NCBI GenBank assembly: GCA_034008185.1
Contig: CM067104.1
Span: 1,240,001-1,304,000, forward strand
Direction of reading: 5' to 3'
From: Gorsachius magnificus
Taxonomy: Eukaryota; Chordata; Aves; Pelecaniformes; Ardeidae
Length of the DNA: 64,000 nt
Each line of letters begins with the position of its first letter. Within the stretch, counting starts at the first letter, position 1. Below are positions 46,860 through 57,889 of the stretch, in pieces. Position numbers and translations under genes: made by a program. Below the pieces are notes generated by a model that saw nothing but the letters and a program-made list of their open reading frames with translations, was not told the origin of the DNA and made no database searches.

Positions 46860-48300
46860 GGGGAAAGGCGGCAGCTTTGCTCAAGGGTCCTTCGGATTTA
46901 TTTTTTTATTTTTTTATTTTTATTTTTATTTTTCCCTTCCTTGGACCTGCTGTCTGCTCGCAGCAGGAGCAGCGCTGAGCTGGGGAGCCCTGCTCAAGGC
47001 CACCAAGAGCAGGGAGTTACGCTCCACGCTGCGCATCGCTTAATATATTTCTGAGCACGGCCATAGCATTTCCCAGCTCTTAAAAAAAAAAAAAAAAAAA
47101 GAGAATAAATAAGGGAACCGGAGGTGCTTTTCTCCCTCTCCCTTGCTGCGATGCCCACGCTGACTCCAGCGCGCAGTCTCTGGTTCACTTGCTCCTCAGC
47201 TCAGCCCTCCCCAAACGTTTCCTTGGAGGTCAATTGTGAAATTTTATTCATTTTTCTTTTTGCACCCAGAAAAAAAAAAAAAAAATTGAATAAAGAGGAA
47301 AAGCCCCAAATACCCCCAGATTCCTCTGAAGCAAAAATATATGTCCCCAAGGTCCGGAGGAGAACAAAGCCGTGCAGCACCCGGGCACGTCTTATATGGG
47401 GAATTTTGCACGGAAAAGAGCAAGGTAGAGGAAGGGTTTTCTGGAAAAAAAAAAACAGCAAGCAAAGCCAATTCCGATGGCAATCTCCGGGGATCACGTG
47501 CTCATTTTTATATAAACTATTCCTCTCCACGCTTGCCCAGCGGTGCGAGCGCTTCTTCCGCAGCGAGGAGAAGACACTTGGAGAAACTGCAAGCAGCTTT
47601 TTCACTTATACCTGCAGGGAGAAAAAATTCCTTGGCAAGGGTTGGGTTTGGGTTTTTTTTGGTTTTTTTTTTTTTTAAAAAAAAAAGAGCTAAACTTTCA
47701 TTCTAGCAAAATATTTCTAGTAGTCGTATTTCTTCCTTCGCAGGCAAAGCGTGTAGGAAGGTATGCACGTATCTCTGCAAGGTATGTATGTAGTATATCC
47801 GTAGACATGCCAGGGAGAAAGAGGGATGGGAAAGCTGGAAAAGAGGTTTTCCACCTTCAGGAGCTGTCCAAGAAAGCCGAAAAAGCCCCTAAATGAGTTA
47901 TTTGATGGGCACCTGATTTTTCTTGCAGGGCTGGGGGGTGGGGGGGTAGTTGAAGCCCCAGTGTTTTGCCAGATGAGGGGGAAAAAAAAATGATTTTTAT
48001 GCTTGAGAAATATAGAAAATATTGGCGAGGGAGGCTGGGCGCTGGCTGGAAAGGCAGCAGTTGGGGAGGTGCGGCCGCTCAGCCTCCGCGGAGCGCCTCC
48101 GCCCCCGCGCAGCGGTTTTACCTCTACAGGAATATTTACGGTACTTTGCAGAGTCAACCTGGCAAGGGGAGCGCTTGGGAGTTGCTTAAAGGCAGGGAGG
48201 AATGCAAAGCCATGCAAAAATCCGGCAAACGGGGTGGGTATTTCTGTTTCTTAAGAAAATAAAAGAAAAAAATGGGGAGGGGGGGGGGAGGGGGGAAGGA
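46860..48300. other. Spacer, HOXC12-upstream unique and low-complexity mix
   Basis: T/A-rich ATTTTT repeats (46900-46932), A runs, and a unique stretch 47490-47620 with CACGTG at 47497-47502 and TTTTATATAAACT. No gene supported. Confidence 0.4.
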
Positions 48301-48999
48301 GCGAGGGAAAAAAAAAAAAAGAAACCCCACCACCCCCCCCCCCAAAAAAATCATCTGACATAACCCACCCTCAAACATCCTCGCGTGTTCCCGGTTCCTA
48401 TACAATGCACCTTTCCCAGTATTTTTTCTTTGCCCAAGGTATTTATTTTGCACTGAAAGAAGCCAATATTGATTTTTCTTCCCCCCCCCCCCCCCCCCTT
48501 GTATTCCTTTGCAGCAGCTCCTTTCAGGAGAAGGCGCTGGGTGGGAGGGGAGGGCAGAAGAGCTCTGTAGTGTTACGAGGGCAGAATATATTGCTATAAG
48601 GTGGCGAGAACCAGCTCTGTGTGAGTGTGTGTGTGTGTGTACCCAGGGGTGGGGACCAAAGAAATGAGGAGGAAAACCCATAATTTTTATTTCTCCCCGG
48701 AAACAAGCAAAAAAAAAAAAAAAAAACCAAAAAACCCAAACCAAACCAAACCCAGATTTGAACACCTATTCTATATGTGTGTGCGCCTCGGTGCATATGG
48801 AATATATACCGGGTAAATTAAGGCTATATAGAGTCGTGTTCTTCTGGCTGCTTTATTCGACACAGATCATTAATAAAAGCAATTGAGGATTGTTCAAAAA
48901 AATCTTCCTGCCCTTCTTGAGAGAGTGGGAATAGCTTGGGAAGAGGCTGCGTGTCCCCAGCCCGCGACAAAGCCCCCTCGTCCGAGAGGAGGGGAGAGA

Positions 49000-49000
49000 A

Positions 49001-49050
<50 letters not shown>
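49000..49050 (+). repeat. (AAT)n microsatellite
   Basis: About 16 AAT units lie 640 bases upstream of HOXC12. Shorter AAT/TTA tracts occur at 33838-33861, 39204-39231, 54642-54662 and 60297-60318. Confidence 0.96.
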
Positions 49051-49051
<1 letters not shown>

Positions 49052-49054
49052 GGG

Positions 49055-49260
49055 TCGCAAATAGCCTCCAGCTCTCCCATCCCACCACGCGTAAATATGA
49101 GCCTGTTGCGGGCACCATCATTTGTCTCCTTAAAAAGCCCGTAAACTTTATATGACACAATATCTAATAGTAATTTATTGGGGAGATACTGTAAATTCGA
49201 ACTGTTTTAGTTAATAAAGGAGCTAATTAATGAGAACCAGCCTCCCTTTTGCAGATGGTG
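49055..49260. promoter_or_regulatory. Candidate proximal enhancer of HOXC12
   Basis: CGTAAACTTTATATGACACA, CTAATAGTAATTTATTGG, TTAGTTAATAAAGG and GCTAATTAATGAG form a dense AT-rich cluster 430-640 bases upstream of the ATG, immediately after the (AAT)n tract. It includes TTTATTG/CAATAAA-type posterior-Hox cores. Confidence 0.5.
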
Positions 49261-49559
49261 GAAGGGCCCCGAAGTGTTGCCGGGGGAGGGGCACGCAGCG
49301 GTTTTGGGGTGAAACCCTCGCTTAGCGATTCTTTTATGCTAAATATGACATTTTAGGGCGCTTCGAGGTTCTCAAGCCAGCGCTGGGAGCCGTTGCTTTG
49401 TTTTTTTTTTTTTTTTTAATAAAATGCTTTATGGGATTTTTTTTTTTTTTTTTTTTTGGGGGGGGAAGACTTGGGGGCGGCGGGGGGGGGAAGAAAAGGC
49501 GTAAAAAGGCGGAACTTGCTGTTGTGTTTTGTCTCGGCTGCCCGGGGAGGGGAGGGCCC

Positions 49560-49691
49560 CCCCCCTCCCTCCCTCTCAGCGCAATTTGGGGCTCACGTGA
49601 CCCCCCCGGACCAATGGGGCCGAGCCGTCGGTTTAACTATGTTTAATGTCAGATAGCAATAAAGTAGAAGCTTTCGGTCAGGCCCGCGGAA
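49560..49691 (+). promoter_or_regulatory. HOXC12: HOXC12 core promoter and 5' UTR
   Basis: Within 130 bases of the ATG lie a CACGTG E-box (49594-49599), a CCAAT box in CGGACCAATGGGG (49611-49615), and CAATAAA (49657-49663), which is a posterior-Hox/CDX type site. No TATA box is evident at a canonical distance. The block is preceded by G and C runs at 49459-49466, 49481-49490 and 49558-49565. Spacing suggests a start site at about 49660-49690 and a very short 5' UTR; this is inferred. Confidence 0.6.
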
Positions 49692-50256
49692 ATGGGCGAG
49701 CACAACCTCCTTAATCCCGGCTTTGTGGGACCTCTGGTGAACATCCACACGGGAGACACCTTCTACTTCCCGAATTTCCGTGCCTCCGGAGGGCAGCTGC
49801 CCGGTTTGCCTTCCCTCTCCTACCCCCGCCGGGATAACGTCTGCTCCCTGCCCTGGGCATCCTCGGAACCCTGCAATGGGTACCCTCAACCCTACCTGAG
49901 CAGCCCCGTCTCCATTAACCCTTCCTTCGGTCGAGCCTGCGACCTCGCCCGGGTGGAGGAAAGCAAATGTTATTACCGGGAAACCTGCTCCGAAACCAGC
50001 GGGCTCAAGAGGGAAGAGAGGGGCAGGGACAGTGCCTTGCTGCCCCTCGAATCCAGCCTCCCCAATGGCATGGGGGGCAATTTCAGCAAATATGACTATC
50101 CGAGCGGCGAGGCGGTGCCCCACGACCCCCCGTCCTGCCAGTCCTTGGAGTCAGACTCCAGCTCGTCCTTGCTCAATGAAGGGAATAAAGGCAGCACCGG
50201 AGAAGCGGGGGGCTTGGTGTCCCCCCTCAACCAAGGCAGCACTTTAGGCACCGGTG
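49692..50256 (+). CDS. HOXC12: HOXC12 exon 1 (coding part), homeobox transcription factor
   Basis: The exon encodes residues 1-188 of a 267-residue group-12 Hox protein. The start [20 protein letters not shown] and the following [12 protein letters not shown] and [17 protein letters not shown] blocks are diagnostic of HOXC12. Later landmarks are NGYPQPYL (62-69), [10 protein letters not shown] (104-113), [24 protein letters not shown] (144-167) and GLVSPLN (174-180). The mammalian protein, as I recall it, is about 282 residues; the shorter length reflects loss of Gly-rich spacers around residues 100-145. The donor GGTG/GTAAGA (GT at 50257-50258) is strong, and codon 189 (Gly) is split after its first base. 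An alternative GT two codons earlier would not keep the GAPWYP junction. Translation upstream of the ATG gives nothing Hox-like. Confidence 0.97.
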
Positions 50257-51082
50257 GTAAGACCGGGGAATGGAAGGGGGAATGGGGGGGGGCGGATATC
50301 TCAGGGTTGGATCTGGTCTTGCTGTTGGAGGGGGGGGGGGGGGGGTGTTTGCTTGGAAACTTGCCGGTTTGGGGCTCCTTCGTGGTGGAATTCAGGGGCT
50401 CGGTCCTGGGAAGCGGCGCGCCTATGTGTGCTGAGACCACTAGGGGTAGCACCGAAATCCCTAATGTTTTATTAGGTGGTGCTTCTTTTAAAAGAAAAGG
50501 CTATAAACATGTAAATATCCCATTAAAAAAAAAAAAAAAAAAAAAAAAAGAGCGAGCGAGAGAGGCGGAGGAGGGCAGAGCTTGCGCATCCCTGCCCGGC
50601 ACAGAGCACCCGGGCGCTTTTTGGGGACACGGCAGAGGCGTCTGCCCCGGGGAACGGGGAGAAGAGTGGGGGTTAAACACCCCCCCACACACCCCCAGCC
50701 TTCAAAGTTGGCAGCGGGGTGGAGGTTTCGCCCTGTTAGCGGGGCCGGAGCGGTGGAACCTTCCCCGGGGGCGGGTGTGGGGGGGTGTGGGGTGGGGATC
50801 CCCGGCTCTGTGCCCGCTCCCTGCCCCCCCTTTGCTCCGCACCCCGCTTATAACGCTCCCCACCTTCCCTTGCCTCCGCTCGCCCCACGCATCACCCGTG
50901 GCCCTGGGAGCATCCCTAAGCACCCCCAACAGGGGGGAACCAGCTGGGCCATGGAATAGGTGCAGAAAGGGGTTCTGGGGTGCCCCCTTTTTTAAAGAGG
51001 AGGAGTTTTGGGGGTTTTGGGGGTTGGGTTTTTTTTTTTTTTTTCCTTGCCAAGTGCTCAACTCTCGCTCCCCCTTTGCCAG
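50257..51082 (+). other. HOXC12: HOXC12 intron
   Basis: GT-AG intron of 826 bp. It contains a G run at 50330-50346, an A run of about 24 bases at 50525-50548 and a GC-rich second half. The exon 1 frame stays open through the whole intron to 51182, which is unusual and is noted among the findings, but the homeodomain lies in a different frame, so splicing is required. Confidence 0.93.
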
Positions 51083-51321
51083 GTGCTCCTTGGTACCCGA
51101 TGCACACACGGTCCCGGAAAAAACGAAAACCCTATTCCAAGCTGCAGCTGGCAGAGTTGGAAGGGGAGTTTATGGTCAATGAATTCATTACTCGCCAAAG
51201 AAGGAGGGAGCTCTCAGACCGATTAAACCTGAGCGACCAGCAGGTGAAGATCTGGTTCCAGAACCGGCGTATGAAAAAGAAAAGACTCCTCCTGAGAGAG
51301 CAAGCCCTTTCTTTCTTTTAA
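51083..51321 (+). CDS. HOXC12: HOXC12 exon 2, homeodomain and C-terminus
   Basis: The exon follows the acceptor TTTGCCAG (AG at 51081-51082) and encodes [10 protein letters not shown], then a 60-residue AbdB-class homeodomain at residues 199-258. It begins [10 protein letters not shown], with recognition helix [16 protein letters not shown], and ends with the family tail LREQALSFF and TAA at 51319-51321. Trp246 and Asn249 (homeodomain positions 48 and 51) are intact. PWYP just before the homeodomain is the degenerate tryptophan motif of group 12. Compared with the mammalian protein as I recall it, the linker reads PMHT where PINS is usual, and Met replaces Leu at homeodomain position 21. The intron is 826 bp. 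Confidence 0.98.
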
Positions 51322-51550
51322 AGTTTTAAAAGCGTCCGTGTCGGGTATTAAAAAAAAACAAACAAACAAAAAAAAAAAAACCCCAAACACACCACCAACA
51401 AAAAAAACCAAACCAACAAAAAAAAAAAATCCCACATAGACTCTCTAGCGTTCACCCGAGCTCCCGGGACTTTACCTGATCACTTTTAATCCCCCCCACC
51501 CCTGCCTACCCAGAAATCAATGAATAAAGGAATAATATTAATAAATAACC
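51322..51550 (+). other. HOXC12: HOXC12 3' UTR (short form)
   Basis: The stop is followed by an A/C-rich low-complexity stretch (51348-51432) and unique sequence to AATAAA at 51523-51528, with a second overlapping-type hexamer near 51541. Downstream GT-rich sequence is weak, so a longer 3' end, for example near 54.7 kb, is also possible. Confidence 0.5.
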
Positions 51551-52405
51551 AGTTTCCCTTTAAAATATGAAACCCGACAGCGAGAGAAAACAAAAAAAAT
51601 AATAATGCATCTTCTCCGCCGGGACCGCGGGGGGATAGACGGCTTCCAGAGATGGTCGGCGGGATGAAGGGGAGGTTTTGAGTCCGACTTTACGGCTTTT
51701 CTTTTGCCAGCAGCACAGGTAGGGCTCATGTGCAGCACCGGGCACCGTCGGAGCTCCCACCCCCCCTTTAACCCCCCTCCGGCTTTGGCTGGTAGCGAAA
51801 CCGGGGCTGAGGATGCTGAGGATGGATCCTGGACCCTCTCCCGGGCTGCCACGCAGAGTTTAGGGCTGGGTCGGTGTTTGGTGAGAAGGTGGGAGGGAAA
51901 AAAAGTAGCAAAAATAAAGGAATAAAGAAAAAAATTAAATAGGGAAAGGGATGGGGTCTTCCTTATGGATGATGGTTTTTTTTTTTCCCCAGTGGACGGT
52001 GTGAGCCAAGATGTGGGGTTTTTTCTCAGCCTAAATTAGCTTTGCGACTAATGAGTATCTCTAGGCTGGGTCAGGATGGCTAGGACGAGGCGCGAGACAA
52101 AGGCTGTGTATATATGCGGTGTATATGGTATATATCCGTGTAATATATGAGGTATGCGTATCACACCATGTCCCTATAGATAGGAGGCTTCGGTGCAGGC
52201 AGTGGTGGTGTCCTCAACGCCAGAATGTCACAAGGAGAAGGAAAACGCACCCCCCACCCCCTAGAAAACCCTGCCAGGGGAAAAAAAAAAAGAAAAAAAA
52301 AAGAAAAAAATCTGAATTTCCTTCCACGTAAACTGAGCCTTTCGGAGATTTCCCCTCCCCGAATTCACAGAGTTTCTCTGCACTACCCCCAAAATTCTTC
52401 CTCTT

Positions 52406-52436
<31 letters not shown>

Positions 52437-54330
52437 TATGTTTCTTTGCAACAGCTCTGCAAACAGAGTATGTGTGCTGTGTTTATTGATGGCAAGGTAG
52501 AAAAAAATCCCCAAATCCTTCTCTTTCTGTCCCCTCCGGTGATAACAGCCTGTTGGAGTCTGAGCCAGCCGCATCTCCCCTTCCCTGGGATACCTGGGAT
52601 GATGCGCTTTGTTGCCTGGGTGCTGCTATCTCAATTAATTTTTTTTTTTTTTTTTTTAATGAGATTGTGGGGGTTTTAAGAGGAAATTTATCTCATTCAC
52701 CCTATTTCGCCCTTCCCCAGCTGCCCATCAGGTTAAAAACCTGCAGGTTCCTAGCAGGGGCGATGCTTTCTTTACCTCCCTAAAAAGTCCTGCTGGCTGC
52801 AAATAGAGCCCCGGCTTCGGTCTTTGGGGGGCCAGGGGGTGGGGGGGGTAGGGGGGGTTGGCTCCCTAAACCCCTGTCTGGCTTTTTCCCTTTCAGGGCA
52901 ATAGAGAGGGGCCTGGTAGGATGCGACGCGGTTTTCTTTGTACGTGTGCTGGGATTTTCTGGAGGAAAAACCACCAATTTTCACCATTCCCTGCCAGGTC
53001 TGTGTTCGAGGCACTTTTAGGTCGGGGGGGGGGGGAGCGAGGCGGGGCGGGGGTGTGTGTGTGTGTTAGGACGGGGGGAGCAACAGATTTAAGGCCCTGG
53101 AGAGGCTTTGCCGGCGTGGGAAATTGTACTTCAGGAGAAAAAAAGGGGGGGAAATTGGATTTTTTTAAATTGAGGCTGAAGGGGAAGCGGGGGGCGGCGG
53201 TGCTGCAGCCCGGTGCTTTGCCACGCCGCGCTTTGCTCCATTCGTTTTATATCGGGGGGGGGGGGGGATTAATTTTATGGCAAAGCAGCGTTTTCTGGGA
53301 AGTCTGGATGCTCACCACGTGCTCCCGCTTCCCCGCGTTCATGGTCATGACCAGCAGCGCCGAGGAATGCTTTTATTTACGAGCTGCAAAGGATGGAGCC
53401 GGCTCCTTGGGAAAAAAAAATTAAAAAATAAAAAAAAAAACCACCTTTCCTGGGCTGAAAATGCGCCTTTTCCTTCAGTTTTCTTTCTGCAGGAGCTGAC
53501 CCTCCTCCCTTCACCCCCATCCCTTCCCCTGCTGCTTCTCCTTATCCCCCTCCCCCCCACCCCCCCTTTTTTTTTTTTTTTAAATTCCCAGCCCGGGAAA
53601 TATCACCGGTTTTTTTCAAAGAAAAACACCCCCCCCACCCCCCATCTCCTCCTTCAGTGCTGGCTTCTGGGCGAGGGTCCCTTTCTGCCCCCTGCTCCCA
53701 CACAAAAGAGGGTATCGCCTGTCGCGATGCTGTGCAATAAAGCCTGGGATGTGCTAAGCCCCGCGTCGCTATGGATGTGTCTATAGGTACCGCTCTAGGT
53801 GCTCCAGCTCAACCATGTGCAATTAAAATGGAGGGCTACGTGGAGGAATGCGATGTTTTGGGGGAGTTTTGGGGGGGTGGCTGAAGGGGGGGGGGTGATT
53901 TTTTGGGGGGGGGGGTGGTTGTAGCTTTGGATGCTTTCAGAGCATCTTGTCGCCGTGTCGCGGGGCTGAGGGTGCCGAGGGTGACTTGGAGCTGTGCAGT
54001 GTCCTGGGGACCAGAGCAGGGTTGTAAATTCGGGGTGGGGGGCGCGGGAAAAGGAGCAAATCCACCCAGGTTTTACCGAACTGAGCTCCCAGTCGCCCCC
54101 CGGCAATGGGGGTGAAGGCTGGAGTCTGGGGAAGGTAGAAATGAGGGTGAGTTACGGTGCGATGTCAGAAATACTGGGCTGGATTTCAAACCCACCCTCC
54201 CCCCCCCAACCCAAATCAATCCTTCCCGTTATCCTTCACCCACCGAGGGACACTTGCATCTCCCGAGAAAAAAAAAAATAACCCCCCCCAACCCCCCCCA
54301 CCCTCCCCGCCACAAAGGCACCAGCAGTAA
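51551..54330. other. HOXC12 downstream spacer
   Basis: Unique GC-balanced DNA with many homopolymer runs (A 52280-52310, T 52637-52657, G 53021-53036, T 53569-53581, G 53901-53918). No exon or transposon recognised. Confidence 0.45.
52406..52439 (+). repeat. A-run followed by (TA)n
   Basis: Fifteen A bases followed by about nine TA units, 1.1 kb after HOXC12. Confidence 0.94.
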
Positions 54331-54344
54331 CCCCGAGAGCAAAT

Positions 54345-54640
54345 GCCGAAGAAAATGAAAATATATGCAATATTCTCTTCCAGATTGCTTTAAAAGAGGC
54401 GGCTCGGTGAGATTTCTGTTCGTTTCTGTGCTTGTTCTCCGTGTACGTGGAGTGGTTTGTTTTTTTTTTCTGCTCGTCCCCCCCCCCCAGGCTAGGTTAT
54501 TGCGGTTGTTCATATGCGTCCCTCGCGATAGAGTTCATATGTAATGTTCCTTACCTCAAGCTGTTCTATGTAGGGGCTATGCAAATGTCTGTTATAGCAC
54601 GTTCGGGCTTTATATATAATCATGTAAAAAGTTGCTTCAC

Positions 54641-54671
<31 letters not shown>

Positions 54672-55065
54672 TAATGTATTATTATGTGATTTCTTGATAA
54701 TAAATAAAATCGCCCAAACATCTCCTTGGTGATTTGCTGTTTACTATTTAAGATTAGTATTAACCTGCCAAGTTAATAAAAGAGTAACACATATATATAT
54801 ATATATATATCTTGGCCAGCCCTTGCCTTCTGCGGCTTGTAGATCATCTTTTGGTTAAAAAAATGTAAAATAAAATAATTAAATGAATGTGTAAAATGCG
54901 CTGTAAAGGGACAGAAATATCGCTCGGTGCCTCGCTCTAAATGTAATTAGAGAAGAAAGAAACAGCATAAGTTAATCTCCAAATTGCTGGTTTAATGAGA
55001 ATTATACTCCTGCGTTAATTGGAAGGGAAACTCAACCGAGATGCTATTTATTTATTTTTTAAATA
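54345..55065. promoter_or_regulatory. Candidate conserved AT-rich block, possible distal 3' end
   Basis: A 700-base block of clean AT-rich sequence includes TATGCAAATGTC (octamer-like), ATAATCATGTAAAAAG, AAATAATTAAATGAATG and ATGTAATTAGAG. AATAAA at 54703-54708 is followed by a TTGGTGATTTGCTGTTT GU-rich element, as in a polyadenylation site. It may be a regulatory element, the end of a long HOXC12 3' UTR, or both. Confidence 0.45.
54790..54811 (+). repeat. Short (AT)n
   Basis: About ten AT dinucleotides inside an otherwise unique AT-rich island. Confidence 0.93.
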
Positions 55066-55311
55066 AGCTTGGATATGGGTTCATTGGGCTCCTTTTGTCT
55101 CCGGTGGAGGGTACAGGGGGACTGCACCTCTCCTGGAAGAGGTCCCTATGTGCATATGGGCAACGCTATATGGATGGGGCTCCTTATAGACAGAGGAACC
55201 CGAGGAAACCAAAGAAATCCTGGGTATGGCTTTAAAATGGGGACGAGACGTGAAAGCGCAGCTCTGAAATTGGAAATATATTAGGCTGGGTTTAGATTCG
55301 GGCATGTTGAT

Positions 55312-55337
55312 GCTTATGGTTATGGTTATGGTTATTG
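55312..55337 (+). repeat. (TTATGG)n hexamer run
   Basis: Four imperfect TTATGG copies. TTTATGG-like sequences resemble posterior-Hox sites, but the array may be a simple microsatellite. Confidence 0.8.
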
Positions 55338-55429
55338 GGACCAGCGTTACCGCGTTTCTGCAGCGTAAATTCCCAGCGAATTTATTTAACAAGAGGGGGG
55401 AAAAAAAAGAGAAGAGCCATCCCCGTCAG

Positions 55430-55560
55430 GCCAATTTAAATAAATTAGATTATGATTTCCTCGATCTCTCTCCGAGCGGGTGTGTATAATGGATTTTATA
55501 ATGGCTACGCGGCGGATTGTGCGTAATGGATTCTCTGCTCTCTCCTTTCAGGGGAGATGC
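55430..55560. promoter_or_regulatory. Candidate conserved non-coding element
   Basis: CCAATTTAAATAAATTAG, ATTATGATTTCCTCG, GGTGTGTATAATGG and TTTTATAATGGC. Unique AT-rich sequence with CpG retained. Confidence 0.35.
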
Positions 55561-56384
55561 CGAATGCTTCTCCAAGGCAGGGGAAAAATAATTTTAAAAG
55601 GAGCTTTTAGAAGTTCCATAAGGGAATTTTTATTAAAGAAATGCCAAAGGAAACCGCGGTGGGGTCTAGGGCAAACTGACTTCCCCAAATCTTGGCCTTA
55701 TCCAACCCCGAGCCCAGTAACCCCCAGCTCAGCCCACTTTCTGGTCTGGGCACACTGGGGGCCACTGACCTGAGCCTGGTGGAGTTAAGATCAGGTCTTT
55801 TTCTGTGAAAAACACACCATTAAATGAATATATTTTTCTCCCGGCTCCCTCCGGCAGGATTCCCCAACACAGGGTGCGTGCCCTTGGGGTCTTCCAGAAT
55901 TATAAGATTTACCCAGTCCTGAGCAGTTTCATCTTTTTATTTTTTTTCCTTTTTTTTTCTGTTCCCTTTTCTTTCTTCCCCCCCCCCCGGCTTGAGAGGA
56001 GGAAAAAGGAAAGCAAATATTTCTATAGGAATGGGCCCCACTTTTGCTTCTTCCAGCAGCAAACCCCAACCGCCCCTCCAGAGAGGTTGAAGTTTGGAGA
56101 CATGAAGAAGCCGCAGTTGGGGAAATCTGCAGGGCCTGGGGTTTCTCCAGAGCGAAAATCCATGGTTTTCCTGTAATAACGCCTTTTTTTTACTTTATTT
56201 TTTATTTTTGAACACCGATGCACACACTTTCCCCTGTTTCTCCCCCTCCAGGAGAACGCCTGTGTCCATATATTGTGCAAGCAAGCTCGAGTTTGATTTT
56301 TATACACTTTTATTTCCTTTTCCCTATATCCCTGCACCAAACTGGCAGGAAAATGGGCAGGAGGAGGAATTATGCCTAACAGGT

Positions 56385-56690
56385 CTGAGCGCTATAGGGT
56401 GACATAAATTGTATATATTGTAAGTCGGTTCACCTTGAAGAGGAACAGTTGGATTTCAAAGACATCCAAACACTCACGAAAATAGATAAAACTTATTTAT
56501 TACCAGCGAGCGGACAGAACAAATTGTTGCTTCGCCATAAAATCTGGATTATTTCTGGGCTGGCTTCTTTTATTCGGCAGCGTATTTCATTGCTCCGGCT
56601 TTCAAATGGATTCGTTAGCGAGGGGAGAAAACCCTCATCCCTTTAATTGCGAGGAATATTTCTACCCTTAATGGCAAAGACCGAGGTGCT
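56385..56690. promoter_or_regulatory. Candidate conserved non-coding element
   Basis: CATAAATTGTATATATTG, AATAGATAAAACTTATTTAT, CGCCATAAAATCTGG and TTTATTCGGCAGCG in a 300-base repeat-free island. CATAAA and TTTAT cores fit AbdB-class or CDX factors. Confidence 0.45.
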
Positions 56691-57649
56691 ATTTCACAGC
56701 TGCAAAAAATCGTAGAAAATATTCATGCGTGAGGGTTAATTTGGGGGATTTATTCCTGTTTCGGTATTTTCGGCGGGTACTTAAGATGGGAAATGTGCAA
56801 AGCAGGGATAGAAAAAGGGTTTGTTTTTTTTTTTTTTCCCTGAGCCAGGAGATAAGTTCTTGACACCTCTGTGCTGTGGAAATGTCTGATTTCTTTGAAC
56901 ACCCCCCCTGCAAAACCCGACCCGACTTAGAGCCGAGCTCATGTCAAAGCCATTAAGAGCCGCTTTAAGCAGAGTTTAAGCAGGCAGACCGCGAACAACA
57001 CCGAAAATCCAAGGCAGAAAGGCAAAATCCTTTTCTCCCCGCTCCTCATTTTCTCACACCCCCCCTTTTTTTGAGCCAACCCGGGGGTTTTTACACTCAA
57101 AAACCCCAGGCGGCCCAGGAAGTGGGAAAGGAAGGGAAAATAGGAAGAATTAAAAGAGCAGGGAAAAATAACCCTGGCGCCCAGGTCGGAGCTTTCGCCT
57201 GGAGGGGGAGGACCTGGAAACTCTTTTTTTTTTTCTCCCATACGCCCCCCAAAATAAAGAGTAAAGGCGTAGCCCATAGAGCCCGGTGCGCTATAGGCTG
57301 CGGGTGCCTATAGGTGTCGGCGGGCGGGGGCTTTGTGTGCGCCCCAGCCCAAAATGAGCAGCACCAAGAGCGAGGTGAAAGCAGCCTGGGTGCCGGGAGG
57401 GGTAAGGCGGGGGGGGGGGGGGTCGGAGGCGGGGGGGGCACCTTGGGTTGCTGAGCATTGCCGGGGGGAGGGGGGCGTGGGAATAACCGCGGGGGAAAAT
57501 GAAGATTCGGGCTCCGGGCTGGCGCCTTCGAGATGCCCGGGTTCCACGCGTGGAATTATTTTGCATTCCCTCCTCAACGCAGCCCCAACGAAGTCCCCAC
57601 AAAACTGGGGGGGTGGGAGACCAAAAGCAGAGCCCCCCTCTCGTAGCCG

Positions 57650-57830
57650 CACCGCGCAGGGGCTACGGCGCGAAGTAGCGCAGCAATTAGCAATAAATAT
57701 CATAATTCCCATTAAAGCCGGGCGACTGGGTCCCCTTCTCCCAGTCTGTGTGTGGCTCAGGCTCCGTCCTTTGGCTAATTCCGTGATATATTAACTGTTT
57801 GCTTTCCTCCCCCGTGCCCTTACAGGGGCT
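57650..57830. promoter_or_regulatory. Candidate conserved non-coding element
   Basis: GCAGCAATTAGCAATAAATA, ATAATTCCCATTAAAGCC, GCTAATTCCG and ATATATTAACTG after a CpG-rich left flank (57630-57680). Confidence 0.45.
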
Positions 57831-57889
57831 ATTTTCAGGCACATGCCCCCCCTGTCCCCCCTTAATTAATATGCCAGTGCGTTCTTGCC

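Noticed and set aside
49692..51182. A single 496-codon HOXC12-like protein
   Set aside because: The part after codon 188 is intron read-through; the homeodomain lies in another frame and a strong GTAAGA donor and CAG acceptor restore the family sequence.
57333..57794. 153-codon frame starting MCAPQPKMSS
   Set aside because: It crosses G runs, has no recognisable domain and no splice context; its 3' part overlaps a candidate non-coding element.
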